Below, piece after piece: positions 16,023-23,956 of a DNA stretch of 64,000 nucleotides. This DNA comes from Nocardia sp. CC227C. GTDB taxonomy: Bacteria > Actinomycetota > Actinomycetes > Mycobacteriales > Mycobacteriaceae. Made by a program: the position numbers and the translations under genes. The notes beneath the pieces were generated by a model, which saw only the letters and a program-made list of their open reading frames with translations, made no database searches and had not been told where the DNA came from. The stretch spans positions 124,001 to 188,000 of the forward strand of contig NZ_JASITE010000007.1 in NCBI RefSeq assembly GCF_030767025.1, read 5' to 3'. Each line of letters starts with the position of its first letter. Position 1 is the stretch's first letter.

Positions 16023-16799
16023 ATGGTGGTAGATCGGGTCCCACTGCTCATGCGGATGGCCGCGCACCCGCTGCGCTGGGCGTTGCTCACCGAACTGGCG
16101 GGCAGTGACCGGCGCGTGCGGGAGCTGGTCGCCGCGACCGGTGAGCCGCAGAATCTGGTCTCCTACCATTTGCGACTGCTGCGCTCGGCGGGCCTGGTGA
16201 CCGTGCGGCGCAGCAGTTTCGACGGCCGCGACAGCTACTACCATCTCGATCTCGACCGCTGCGGGACGGCATTCGCCCAGGCGGCGACCGCCCTGCACCC
16301 CGCCCTGGCTCCCGGTGCCGACGCCGCCCGGGAGCCGTCCGGCGCGGTACTGTTCCTGTGCACCGGGAACAGCGCCCGCTCACCGATCGCGGAGGCGCTG
16401 CTGCGTCGCCGGAGCGGCGGTGGGGTCGAGGTTGCCAGTGCGGGCAGCCATCCCAAGCCCGCACTGCATCCGAACACCGTGCGAGTCATGCGGGAGCGGT
16501 ACGACATCGACCTCAGCGCACACGGCACCGCGGGGCTGTCGGCGGTCGCCGACCGCCGCTTCGATTACGTGATCACGTTGTGCGACAAGGTCCGTGAGGT
16601 CCCCCGGGACCACGGAGCGGCTGTCAGCGTGCACTGGAGCCTGCCGGACCCGGCCGCCGCCGGATCCACGGCCCAGGCCGAATACGCCGAATTCTGCCGT
16701 GTCGCGGCAGAACTCGACACCCGAGTCCGATTTCTACTGACCGTGCTGGAGCCCAGGTTCCCGCCCAGGAGTGTCGATCATGTCGAATACCGCAACTGA
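16023..16799 (+). CDS. ArsR-ArsC fusion: arsenical repressor joined to arsenate reductase
   Basis: A 258-residue protein. Residues 1-95 are an ArsR winged helix (LVSYHLRLLRSAGLV at about 45-59). Residues 107-250 are a low-molecular-weight phosphatase-type arsenate reductase with P-loop FLCTGNSARS (C113, R119) and the general acid in LPDPAA. The fusion would couple sensing to reduction of arsenate. The ATG at 16023 is chosen because TTG 16005 and ATG 16008 lie inside the operator palindrome. No Cys pair typical of the E. coli ArsR sensor is seen, so the inducer site is uncertain. The VOC gene overlaps its end. Confidence 0.8.
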   Translation: MVVDRVPLLMRMAAHPLRWALLTELAGSDRRVRELVAATGEPQNLVSYHLRLLRSAGLVTVRRSSFDGRDSYYHLDLDRCGTAFAQAATALHPALAPGADAAREPSGAVLFLCTGNSARSPIAEALLRRRSGGGVEVASAGSHPKPALHPNTVRVMRERYDIDLSAHGTAGLSAVADRRFDYVITLCDKVREVPRDHGAAVSVHWSLPDPAAAGSTAQAEYAEFCRVAAELDTRVRFLLTVLEPRFPPRSVDHVEYRN

Positions 16800-17172
16800 C
16801 CAGGCCAGCGTCCGCTATATGGTCGACGATGTCGCCGCCGCGCTCGCCTTCTACACCGATCACCTCGGCTTCACCGTCGACCTCGACGCCGCCCCCGTCT
16901 TCGCCGGAATCAGCCGCGGCCCACTGCGCCTGCTGCTCTCCGGCCCCGAGAGCTCCGCGGGCCGCCCCATGCCCGACGGCGAGGTCCCGCACCCCGGTGG
17001 CTGGAACCGCATCCAGCTCATCGTCGACGATATCGCCGCCGACGTGGAGAAACTGCGTGCCGTCGGCGTGCCCTTCCGCAACGACATCGTGAAAGGCCCC
17101 GGCGGACAACAGATCCTGCTGCTCGACCCGGCGGGCAACGTCGTCGAACTCTTCCAACCGGCGGCGCGCTGA
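16780..17172 (+). CDS. Glyoxalase/VOC superfamily protein
   Basis: A 130-residue single VOC domain: VRYMVDDVAAALAFYTDHLG at the start, WNRIQLIVDD in the middle and LLLDPAGNVVELFQ at the end. Such proteins include glyoxalases, ring dioxygenases and antibiotic-binding proteins. The ATG at 16780 follows AGGAG by 8 nt and overlaps the ArsR-ArsC gene by 20 nt, so the two are translationally coupled. In ars clusters, VOC proteins of the ArsI type break C-As bonds, but the ArsI cysteine pair is not present here, so that role is doubtful. Confidence 0.8.
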   Translation: MSNTATDQASVRYMVDDVAAALAFYTDHLGFTVDLDAAPVFAGISRGPLRLLLSGPESSAGRPMPDGEVPHPGGWNRIQLIVDDIAADVEKLRAVGVPFRNDIVKGPGGQQILLLDPAGNVVELFQPAAR

Positions 17173-17555
17173 CGCCTGCACTCGACGGGCGGTGGCAACG
17201 CCGCCCGCGGGTCGATGCCGGGGGAAGGTGAGCCCGACGGCGAATCCGGCGGCCCCCTCGAGCTGGCGAGCCCGCGAGAGCGATACCAGCACAGCGGGTT
17301 CGGTGCTCGCGTCACGGATCAGTGTCCCGGTGCCCCGCAGCGATCGCGGGATCCCCACCACAGATCGCCAACCGCACACCGGGGTTGGTCAGGGCACGCT
17401 GCGGGTGAGCGGGCGTGGTTCGACGTACTCGGCACGGAGTTGCTCGACGCGGAGGAGTCCACACGACCGGGGCGGGCGGTCACCGTGCGCGGCCGAGTGG
17501 GACGAGGGTGGGGGTGGCCGTCCAGGGGGACTCGGACGGGGCGTGTGGCCGGTGA
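17173..17555. other. Gap between convergent genes
   Basis: No gene was recognised in these 383 nt. GGGCGG and CCGCCC form a short hairpin about 15-35 nt after the VOC stop and may end that transcript. Confidence 0.4.
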
Positions 17556-18017
17556 TCACTCGCTCTCGGCGAGCGCGGCCAAGCGGTCGATGGAGGCCAG
17601 CAGTTTGTCGGAGGTGGTCGCGCGGGCGCGGGGGAGGCGCTTCTCGTCGGTCAGGTTCGACCAGTCGTAGGTGTGGGTGACGCGGGTTCGGTTGTCGCCC
17701 ACGGGTTCCAGTTCCCACCGCCACAGGTGGCCCGGGGAGTCCTTGCCCGGTTCCGAAGGGAGCCAGGCGATGCGGCGGCCTTCCTCGAATTCGACGATGT
17801 GGTTCTCGCGGACCTGGCCGCCGTTGGTGATCGTCATGGTGAAAACCGCACCCACGGAGCGCACTCGCTGTCCGTCCGGAGCCTGGTCGAGGTTCTCGTT
17901 GCCGTCCCAGCGTGGCTGCTGGGCCGGATCGGCGATGAGGTCGAAGATCCGCTCCGCGTTCGCGGCGATCTCCCGGCTGGCGCTCACGACCCGTGACACA
18001 TCAATGCTGTCCGTCAT
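17556..18017 (-). CDS. SRPBCC (START-like) family protein
   Basis: A 153-residue protein of the SRPBCC fold: SREIAANAERIFDLIADPAQ at the start, HIVEFEEGRRIAWLP and HLWRWELEP in the middle. This is the polyketide-cyclase/dehydratase-like group that binds hydrophobic ligands. The start ATG at 18017 overlaps the stop of the upstream MFS gene by 4 nt (ATGA), so the two are co-translated, and the protein may handle the transporter's ligand. Longer readings of this frame are shadows of the MFS gene. Confidence 0.8.
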   Translation of the reverse strand: MTDSIDVSRVVSASREIAANAERIFDLIADPAQQPRWDGNENLDQAPDGQRVRSVGAVFTMTITNGGQVRENHIVEFEEGRRIAWLPSEPGKDSPGHLWRWELEPVGDNRTRVTHTYDWSNLTDEKRLPRARATTSDKLLASIDRLAALAESE

Positions 18018-19477
18018 GCCTCGATCGAAACATATGCCCGGTGCACAACCAATGCGGCCGCCGCGGCGGCCAGCAGAATGGCGGTGGCGATACCGAAGGC
18101 CGCGGTGTACCCGCTGCCGAGCACCGGTGCGACGACCAGAGGTCCGAGCATCTGCCCGACGCCGTAGCCCGCGGTGAGCGTGGCGGCGGCCGGGCCGTCG
18201 GCGAGATCGTCGCCGATCTCCATGGCCAGCATGACGATTCCCATGAAGGTCGCGCCGAACAGGACGGCCGAGACCAGCGCGGCGGCGGTGCCGGACGATA
18301 CGGCGAGCAGGGCGGCCGAGACCGCTTGCAGGATCAGGGCGAGCACGAGCATGCGGGTGGCGGACCACCGGCGCGCGGCCGCACCCCACAGCACCGTCGA
18401 CGGAGCCGCCGCCGATCCCACCAGAATCCACACCAGGGTGCCCTCGGCCTGTCGGCCCGGCCCAGCGACGGCCGCGACGAGGAAGGTGCCGATCACGATA
18501 TAGCCGAGGCCCTCCAGGAGGTACGACACACGCAGCGCCCGCCAGGTGCGCCCCGGGCGGCACGCGGTGAGGTGGTCCTGCTCTGCCTGGCACGCGGTGA
18601 GCTCGTCCTGCCCTGCCCGGCGTGCGGTGAGCTCGTCCTGTCTCGTCCGGCGTGCGGTGACTTCGCCGTGTCTCGCGCGGCGTGCGGTGAGCTCGCCGTG
18701 CTCCATCCTGGGCGCGGTGAGCGCGTCGTGCCGTGCCCGGCGTTCGGCGACCTCGTCGTGCCCCGCCCGGCACGCGGTGCTCTCGGCGGCGACACGGGGC
18801 GGGATTCGCGCGTCCACCGGGCGGCTCAGCGTGCAGCGCCCGGCCGTATCGGCCGGATCGCCGTCGAGCGGCTCGGCGCCCGCACCGGTTCGTGCCCCCG
18901 TGCCGCGCCGGACGCCCGGTCGGATGTCGAGGCGTCGCGTAGGCGCGAGCAGCGCGGCGGTGACCGCGGCCGATACCAGCCACAGCGCCTGCCAGGACAG
19001 GACGTGCTGGGTGAGGAGCACCAGCAGCCCGGCCGCGGCGATTCCGGCCCCGACCCCGGAGAAGACGATTCCGGCGGCGCGCCTGCGGTTCTCGTGCCGG
19101 GCCGCGATGGCGGCGCACCCGATGAACAGTGCGGCACTGGCGAGCCCGGCCACGAATCGCAGCGCCGCCGGGACGGCCGGGGGAGCGGGGAGCGCCATCA
19201 GCAGATCGCTGGCGATCAGGGCGATGGCGGCGAGCCGGAAGGTGTTGCGTCCGTTCCATTCCGGACGTCGAGCCAGGGCCACCGCGCCGAGCAGATAGCC
19301 CGCGTAGTTCGCCGCGGCCACCAGTGCGCCGCCGTGCGCGTCGAGCCGACCGGCATCGACCATGATCGGCAGCAGCGGCGTGTAGACGAACCGCCCGACC
19401 CCCACGGCGGCCGCCAGTCCCGCCGCCGCCGCGAAGGCCGGGCCGAGTCCCAGTTGTCGAGTCGCCACGATAGTCAC
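18014..19477 (-). CDS. YbfB/YjiJ-type MFS transporter with repeat-filled loop
   Basis: A 487-residue MFS protein of the YbfB/YjiJ type (PF06779). It begins GLAAAVGVGRFVYTPLLPIM and has about twelve membrane segments. The central cytoplasmic loop is expanded by about seven copies of a 10-residue unit resembling HGELTARRAR, encoded by a 30-bp tandem repeat. Such a charged loop is not normal for the family. The start is uncertain: GTG 19477 has GGAG 3 nt upstream, and GTG 19468 is the alternative. It is divergent from a LysR gene that probably controls it. Confidence 0.8.
   Translation of the reverse strand: MTIVATRQLGLGPAFAAAAGLAAAVGVGRFVYTPLLPIMVDAGRLDAHGGALVAAANYAGYLLGAVALARRPEWNGRNTFRLAAIALIASDLLMALPAPPAVPAALRFVAGLASAALFIGCAAIAARHENRRRAAGIVFSGVGAGIAAAGLLVLLTQHVLSWQALWLVSAAVTAALLAPTRRLDIRPGVRRGTGARTGAGAEPLDGDPADTAGRCTLSRPVDARIPPRVAAESTACRAGHDEVAERRARHDALTAPRMEHGELTARRARHGEVTARRTRQDELTARRAGQDELTACQAEQDHLTACRPGRTWRALRVSYLLEGLGYIVIGTFLVAAVAGPGRQAEGTLVWILVGSAAAPSTVLWGAAARRWSATRMLVLALILQAVSAALLAVSSGTAAALVSAVLFGATFMGIVMLAMEIGDDLADGPAAATLTAGYGVGQMLGPLVVAPVLGSGYTAAFGIATAILLAAAAAALVVHRAYVSIEA
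18561..18780. repeat. 30-bp minisatellite inside the MFS gene
   Basis: Seven 30-bp copies run from 18561 to 18770, with a partial eighth. Each begins CACGCGGTGA or CGTGCGGTGA and continues like GCTCGTCCTG; the copies differ by a few bases. The period is a multiple of three, so copy-number change keeps the MFS frame and alters only loop length. Confidence 0.9.
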
Positions 19478-19547
19478 GCGCTCCGACGCTACGGACCGTG
19501 AGCACGCCTGTGAAATGCTTCCTACGCGGTATGTATACGCTGGACGC

Positions 19548-20381
19548 ATGGATCTGGAGTTGCGTCACCTGCGCGCCTACCTCGCGCTGTGCGATGCGGC
19601 CAACTACACGCGGGCGGCCCGGCGACTGCACGTCACCCAGCCCTCACTCACCCGGACCATCCAGCAACTGGAGCGAATCCTCGACACCCGCCTCATCGAG
19701 CGCACCTCGCGGCGATTCGATCTCACCGAGGACGGCGCGGCATTTCTCGCGCACACCCGCCGCATTCTCGCCGACCTGGACACCGTCTGCGCCGACCTGC
19801 AGTTGCGCGCGGCGGTCGCCCTCGGGTTCTCCTGGCTGCTGCCCGACGCCTGGTTCGCCGCCGCGCGCACCCGCTTCGAGGCCGTCGGCGGTCATATCGA
19901 AATCCATCGCGTGGACGACCCGCTCGCGGCGCTGACCGCCCGCGCCATCGATATCGCGCTGTACCGCAAACAGATTCACCTGCCCCGGGGGTTCGCCTCG
20001 AAGCGGATCGGCACCGAACGGCGCGTACTGGCCGTCGCGGCCACCTCACCGCTGGCACAGGGCGATCCGCCGCGCTGGCGTGACCTCGCCGACCTGCCAT
20101 TGGTGGTCAACACCATCTCCGGCACCACCGACGAGAACTCCTGGCCCGCGCCCAGGGCCGAGCGCCACATCATCACCTGCGCCAATTTCGACGAGTGGAT
20201 CGAACTGGTGGCCGCCGAGCGGGGCATCGGCGCGGTCCCCGAGCTGGCCCGCACCCGCGCACCCCATCCGGGCGTGGTCTACCGCGATGTCCCGGACGCC
20301 CCGCCATCGCACCTGTACCTGGTCTGGCGCACCAGTCCGGCCCCATCCCGCTCGGTCCAGCGATTCCTCGAAACCGCCTGA
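19548..20381 (+). CDS. LysR family transcriptional regulator
   Basis: A 277-residue LysR regulator. Residues 1-60 are the winged helix (LRHLRAYLALCDAANYTRAA, then VTQPSLTRTIQQLE), and the rest is a periplasmic-binding-type ligand domain. The ATG at 19548 gives the standard LysR start MDLELRHL; the upstream TTG adds residues without homology. It is divergent from the MFS gene by 70 nt, the usual layout for a LysR activator of the neighbouring exporter. GTATAC lies near 19530 but no clear T-N11-A box was fixed. Confidence 0.85.
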   Translation: MDLELRHLRAYLALCDAANYTRAARRLHVTQPSLTRTIQQLERILDTRLIERTSRRFDLTEDGAAFLAHTRRILADLDTVCADLQLRAAVALGFSWLLPDAWFAAARTRFEAVGGHIEIHRVDDPLAALTARAIDIALYRKQIHLPRGFASKRIGTERRVLAVAATSPLAQGDPPRWRDLADLPLVVNTISGTTDENSWPAPRAERHIITCANFDEWIELVAAERGIGAVPELARTRAPHPGVVYRDVPDAPPSHLYLVWRTSPAPSRSVQRFLETA

Positions 20382-20762
20382 GCGACTCCGGAGTTCGGTC
20401 GTCAGATCGGTCGTCGCGCGGTGACGCGGCCGATCGCCCGCCAGTGCCACGTCACGCGGTCGGCATCAGCGGCTCTCACCCGGTGCGGCGACCCGCCTGG
20501 TACGGCGGTGCGGCAATACGGCATGTGCGGCGATTCCCCGCACGACATTCACGGCCCCGATCGACACCGCCAATGGCACCGGCCCACCGCCCGCCCGCCG
20601 AGCGGTACGGGCAAGTGCCGGAGGCGACCCGCACCGCCCACGTATGCCGGATGCCATGAGCGTGGCAGGTCGCCAACGGCATCGCCGTTCGCCGAGCATC
20701 TGTCGAGTGGGTACGGGCGAGTGCGGGTGGCGACCGGCACCGCGCAGGTCAGCCGGATGCGA
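20382..20762. other. Intergenic region with duplicated pgl 3' end
   Basis: No gene was recognised in these 381 nt. The right part carries an imperfect second copy of the end of the pgl gene. The rest is GC-rich without clear structure. Confidence 0.55.
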
Positions 20763-20778
20763 TCAGCGCGGCAGGTCG
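20600..20778. repeat. Direct repeat pair including the pgl stop region
   Basis: Copy 1 (20600-20672) and copy 2 (20705-20778) are about 73 bp and share blocks such as GGCGACC-GCACCGC, GCCGGATGC and GGCAGGTCG with about 80 percent identity by eye. Copy 2 contains the last codons and stop of pgl. The duplication therefore copied the 3' end of pgl downstream of itself. Confidence 0.75.
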
Positions 20779-21497
20779 GCGGCGGCCGACTCGTCGAGCA
20801 GCCAGGTGGTGGACTCCGCGCCGACCGCACCGGCCGACGGGATATCCAGGGGCGAAGCGCCATTGAGGGCCGCGGCCACCGCGGCGGCCTTGGCCTCGCC
20901 GGAGACCACCAGCACCACGTGGCGGGACTGCCGCACGGCGGGCAGCGTCAGCGTCACCCGCACCGGCGGTGGTTTCGGCGAATCCGTCACCGCCACCACG
21001 AGTTCGTGCTCCTCGCGCACGGCATCGGTATGCGGGAACAGGGAATTGATGTGTCCCTCACCGCCCATGCCGAGCAGATGCAGGTCGAAGGAGCCGTGCT
21101 CGGTGAGATGGGCGTGCACGGCGGCCGAGTACTCGGCCGCCGCCTCGACCGGGTCCGGGTACTCGCCGTCGGAAGTGGCCACCGGATGCACCCGCGAGGG
21201 ATCCACCGGCACATGGTCCAGCAGCGCCTGCCGGGCCTGCCGATCATTGCGTTCCGGGTCACCGGCGGGCAGGAATCGCTCATCGCCCCAGAAGATGTCG
21301 ATGCGCGACCAGTCGATCTCCCCGGGTGCCTGCCGCACCACCTCCAGCAGCCCGATCCCGGTGCCGCCGCCGGTGAGCACCACCGACGCCGACCCGCGCA
21401 GCCGCTGGGCCTCCACCACCTGGGCGACGAAGTGCTCGGCGGCGGCCTCGACCAGAGCCTCGGTGCCGGAGTAGGTTTCGACGGCGGGCTTACTCAT
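20763..21497 (-). CDS. pgl: 6-phosphogluconolactonase
   Basis: A 244-residue enzyme that hydrolyses 6-phosphogluconolactone to 6-phosphogluconate, the second step of the oxidative pentose phosphate pathway. VVLTGGGTGIGLLE, IFWGDERFLP and GMGGEGHINSLFP are the family motifs. It is last in the minus-strand operon tkt-tal-zwf-opcA-pgl and overlaps opcA by 8 nt, so translation is coupled. It is also called devB in mycobacteria. Its last 16 bp lie in a local duplication. Confidence 0.95.
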   Translation of the reverse strand: MSKPAVETYSGTEALVEAAAEHFVAQVVEAQRLRGSASVVLTGGGTGIGLLEVVRQAPGEIDWSRIDIFWGDERFLPAGDPERNDRQARQALLDHVPVDPSRVHPVATSDGEYPDPVEAAAEYSAAVHAHLTEHGSFDLHLLGMGGEGHINSLFPHTDAVREEHELVVAVTDSPKPPPVRVTLTLPAVRQSRHVVLVVSGEAKAAAVAAALNGASPLDIPSAGAVGAESTTWLLDESAAADLPR

Positions 21498-22398
21498 AGG
21501 TCACCCTTTCGATGCCGGTGAGGGCTTCGGCGTAGATGTCGTCGGCCTCCAGATGCCGCAACTCCTCCGCCAGGCAGTCCCTGGTCTCGCGGCGCGCCAG
21601 CGCGAAGCGCTGCGACGGCTCCCCGGTGCGGGCCAGGGTCGCGGTCCGCCCCTCCTGCGGGCGCGAGATCGCGATCGAGACCGTGGGCCTGCGGATCTCG
21701 ACCTTCAGATCACCGGATCGGCGCACCACCGGGCAGGACAGTCGCGCGGCCAGCCAGCCCGCCAGCATGTCCAGGGCCGGTTCGTCGCGCAGACCCGAAA
21801 CCGTCACGGAATCAACGGGTTCGAACGGAGCCTCGTCGAGCGCGGCGGCCAGCAGCGCCCGCCAGTAGGTGACCCGGCTCCACGCCAGGTCGGTATCGCC
21901 GGGCGCGTAGGCGTTGCGCCGCTTCTTGATCGTGGCCTGCGGATCCGGTGCGAAGGTGGCATCGGTGATGCGGCGGGTCGCCAGGCGGCCCACCGCGTCC
22001 TTGGACGGGAACTCCGGGGCTCCGCGCGGCCACCACGCCACCACCGGGGTGTCCGGCAGCAGGAACGGCGTGACCACGCTGGCCTCGTGCGAGACGAGAT
22101 CGCCCTGCAACCGCAGCACTATCACCTCGGCCGCGCCCGCGTCACCGCCGACCCGGATCTGGGCGTCCAGCCGCGTCGCCGCGGTGCGATCCCCACGCGC
22201 CAGCACGATGACACGACAGGGGTGTTCGCGGCTGGCGTCGTTGGCGGCCTCGATGGCGTCCTCGGCCTCGGAGCTGTCCAGGGTGCACACCACCAGGGTG
22301 AGCACCCGCCCCACGGTGATCACGCCATTGGCCTCACGCAGCGAGATGAGGCGCTTGGACACCTCGCGGGTATCCGTATCCGGCATATCGATGATCAC
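21490..22398 (-). CDS. opcA: Glucose-6-phosphate dehydrogenase assembly protein OpcA
   Basis: A 302-residue OpcA. It begins VIIDMPDTDTREVSKRLISL and contains TPVVAWWPRGAPEFP and DLAWSRVTYWRALLAA, all typical. OpcA promotes assembly and activity of Zwf. The GTG at 22398 is chosen over an ATG at 22410 because homologs start with the M-IIDMPDT equivalent and because GTGA overlaps the zwf stop. It lies between zwf and pgl in the operon. Confidence 0.93.
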   Translation of the reverse strand: MIIDMPDTDTREVSKRLISLREANGVITVGRVLTLVVCTLDSSEAEDAIEAANDASREHPCRVIVLARGDRTAATRLDAQIRVGGDAGAAEVIVLRLQGDLVSHEASVVTPFLLPDTPVVAWWPRGAPEFPSKDAVGRLATRRITDATFAPDPQATIKKRRNAYAPGDTDLAWSRVTYWRALLAAALDEAPFEPVDSVTVSGLRDEPALDMLAGWLAARLSCPVVRRSGDLKVEIRRPTVSIAISRPQEGRTATLARTGEPSQRFALARRETRDCLAEELRHLEADDIYAEALTGIERVTYE

Positions 22399-23954
22399 GG
22401 CCGCCGCCATTCCCGCCCGCTGCGCGCGAGCATCTCATCGGCCGATTCCGGACCCCAGGTGCCCGCCTCGTACGGTTCGGGCCGCCCGTTGTCCGCCCAG
22501 TGTTCGAGTACGGGATCGAGGATGCGCCAGGACAATTCGACCTCCTCATTGACCGGGAACAGCGACGGCACCCCGAGCAGCACATCGAGGATGAGCCGTT
22601 CGTACGCCTCGGGGGAGTCCTCGGTGAAGGCTTCGCCGTAGGAGAAGTCCATATTGACGTCCCGGACCTCCATGCTGGAGCCGGGCACCTTGGACCCGAA
22701 CCGCATGGTGATGCCCTCATCCGGCTGCACCCGGATGACCAGCGCGTTCTGGCCGAGCTCTTCGGTCATGGTCTGGTCGAAGGGCAGGTGCGGAGCCCGC
22801 TTGAACACCACCGCGATCTCGGTCACCCTGCGGCCCAGGCGTTTTCCGGTGCGCAGGTAGAACGGCACACCGGCCCAGCGGCGCGTCTCCACGGCGAGGG
22901 TGATGGCGGCGTAGGTCTCGGTCTTGGAGTTGGGGTCGAAGCCCTCCTCCTGCAGCAGTCCGGCCACGGACTCACTGCCCTGCCAGCCCGCCGTGTACTG
23001 CCCGCGCGCGGTCGTCTCGTCCAGGGGCTCGACGAGTTTGGTCGCCGAGAGCACCTTGATCTTCTCGATCTGCAGCTGCTTGGGCTGGAAGCTGACCGGT
23101 TCTTCCATGGCGGTCAGTGCCAGCAGTTGCAGCAGATGGTTCTGGATGACGTCGCGCGCGGCCCCGATGCCGTCGTAATACCCGGCGCGACCGCCCAATC
23201 CGATGTCCTCGGCCATGGTGATCTGCACATGGTCGACGTAGTTGGCGTTCCAGATCGGATCGAACAGCTGGTTCGCGAAGCGCAGCGCCAGGATGTTCTG
23301 CACCGTCTCCTTGCCGAGGTAGTGGTCGATGCGGAAGACCGTCTGCTCCGGGAACACCCGGTTCACCAGGGCATTGAGATCCTGCGCGCTGTCCAGATCG
23401 TGTCCGAACGGCTTCTCGATCACCACCCGTCGCCACGGCGCGGGATCGCCCGCACCCGGGGCCGGTTGCGCCAGCCCGTTCTTCGACAGCTGATCCAGCA
23501 CGACCGGGAACTCGGTCGGCGGAATCGCGAGGTAGAAGGCGTGATTGCCGCCGGTGCCGCGATCGCGATCGAGATCCTTGAGGGTGGTGGCCAACCGGTG
23601 GAAGGCTCCGTCGTCCTCGAAAGTGCCCTGGACGAAACGCAATCCCTCGCGCAGCTGCTGCCACACCTCCTCGCGGAAGGTGGTGCGGGCGGAGGATCTG
23701 ATCGATTCGTGGACGAGATCGGCGAACTCGTCGTCGCTCATATCCCGTCGGGCGAACCCGACCAGGGCGAAACCGGGTGGCAGCAGCCCCCGGTTCGCCA
23801 GGTCGTAGATGGCCGGCAGCAACTTGCGCCGCGACAGGTCACCGGTCACCCCGAAGATCACCATGCTGCACGGTCCAGCGATCCGAGGAACCCGGCTGTC
23901 CCGCTCGTCGCGGAGCGGATTCCCCGTCGTGACCGTCGTCGGCGCGCCGGTCAC
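22395..23954 (-). CDS. zwf: Glucose-6-phosphate 1-dehydrogenase
   Basis: A 519-residue enzyme that oxidises glucose-6-phosphate with NADP. The nucleotide-binding motif GVTGDLSRRK is at 35-44 and the substrate motif RIDHYLGKE follows near residue 205. The GTG start at 23954 lies 2 nt from the tal stop, so the genes are tightly coupled. The order tkt-tal-zwf-opcA-pgl is the standard one in mycolic-acid actinobacteria. Confidence 0.96.
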   Translation of the reverse strand: MTGAPTTVTTGNPLRDERDSRVPRIAGPCSMVIFGVTGDLSRRKLLPAIYDLANRGLLPPGFALVGFARRDMSDDEFADLVHESIRSSARTTFREEVWQQLREGLRFVQGTFEDDGAFHRLATTLKDLDRDRGTGGNHAFYLAIPPTEFPVVLDQLSKNGLAQPAPGAGDPAPWRRVVIEKPFGHDLDSAQDLNALVNRVFPEQTVFRIDHYLGKETVQNILALRFANQLFDPIWNANYVDHVQITMAEDIGLGGRAGYYDGIGAARDVIQNHLLQLLALTAMEEPVSFQPKQLQIEKIKVLSATKLVEPLDETTARGQYTAGWQGSESVAGLLQEEGFDPNSKTETYAAITLAVETRRWAGVPFYLRTGKRLGRRVTEIAVVFKRAPHLPFDQTMTEELGQNALVIRVQPDEGITMRFGSKVPGSSMEVRDVNMDFSYGEAFTEDSPEAYERLILDVLLGVPSLFPVNEEVELSWRILDPVLEHWADNGRPEPYEAGTWGPESADEMLARSGREWRRP

Positions 23955-23956
23955 CT

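Noticed and set aside
16780..17172. ArsI-type C-As lyase
   Set aside because: It is a VOC protein in an ars context but lacks the vicinal cysteine pair expected in ArsI.
18561..18780. CRISPR array
   Set aside because: The units are contiguous 30-bp copies without spacers and lie in frame inside a gene, so this is a minisatellite.
17993..19501. 502-codon plus-strand frame opposite the MFS gene
   Set aside because: It is the antisense shadow of the transporter, is rich in Arg, Gly and Gln and contains the translated minisatellite.
18018..19631. 691-codon minus-strand frame ending in the SRPBCC protein
   Set aside because: Only the last 153 codons match a family; the rest is out of frame with the MFS gene and Arg/Gly-rich.
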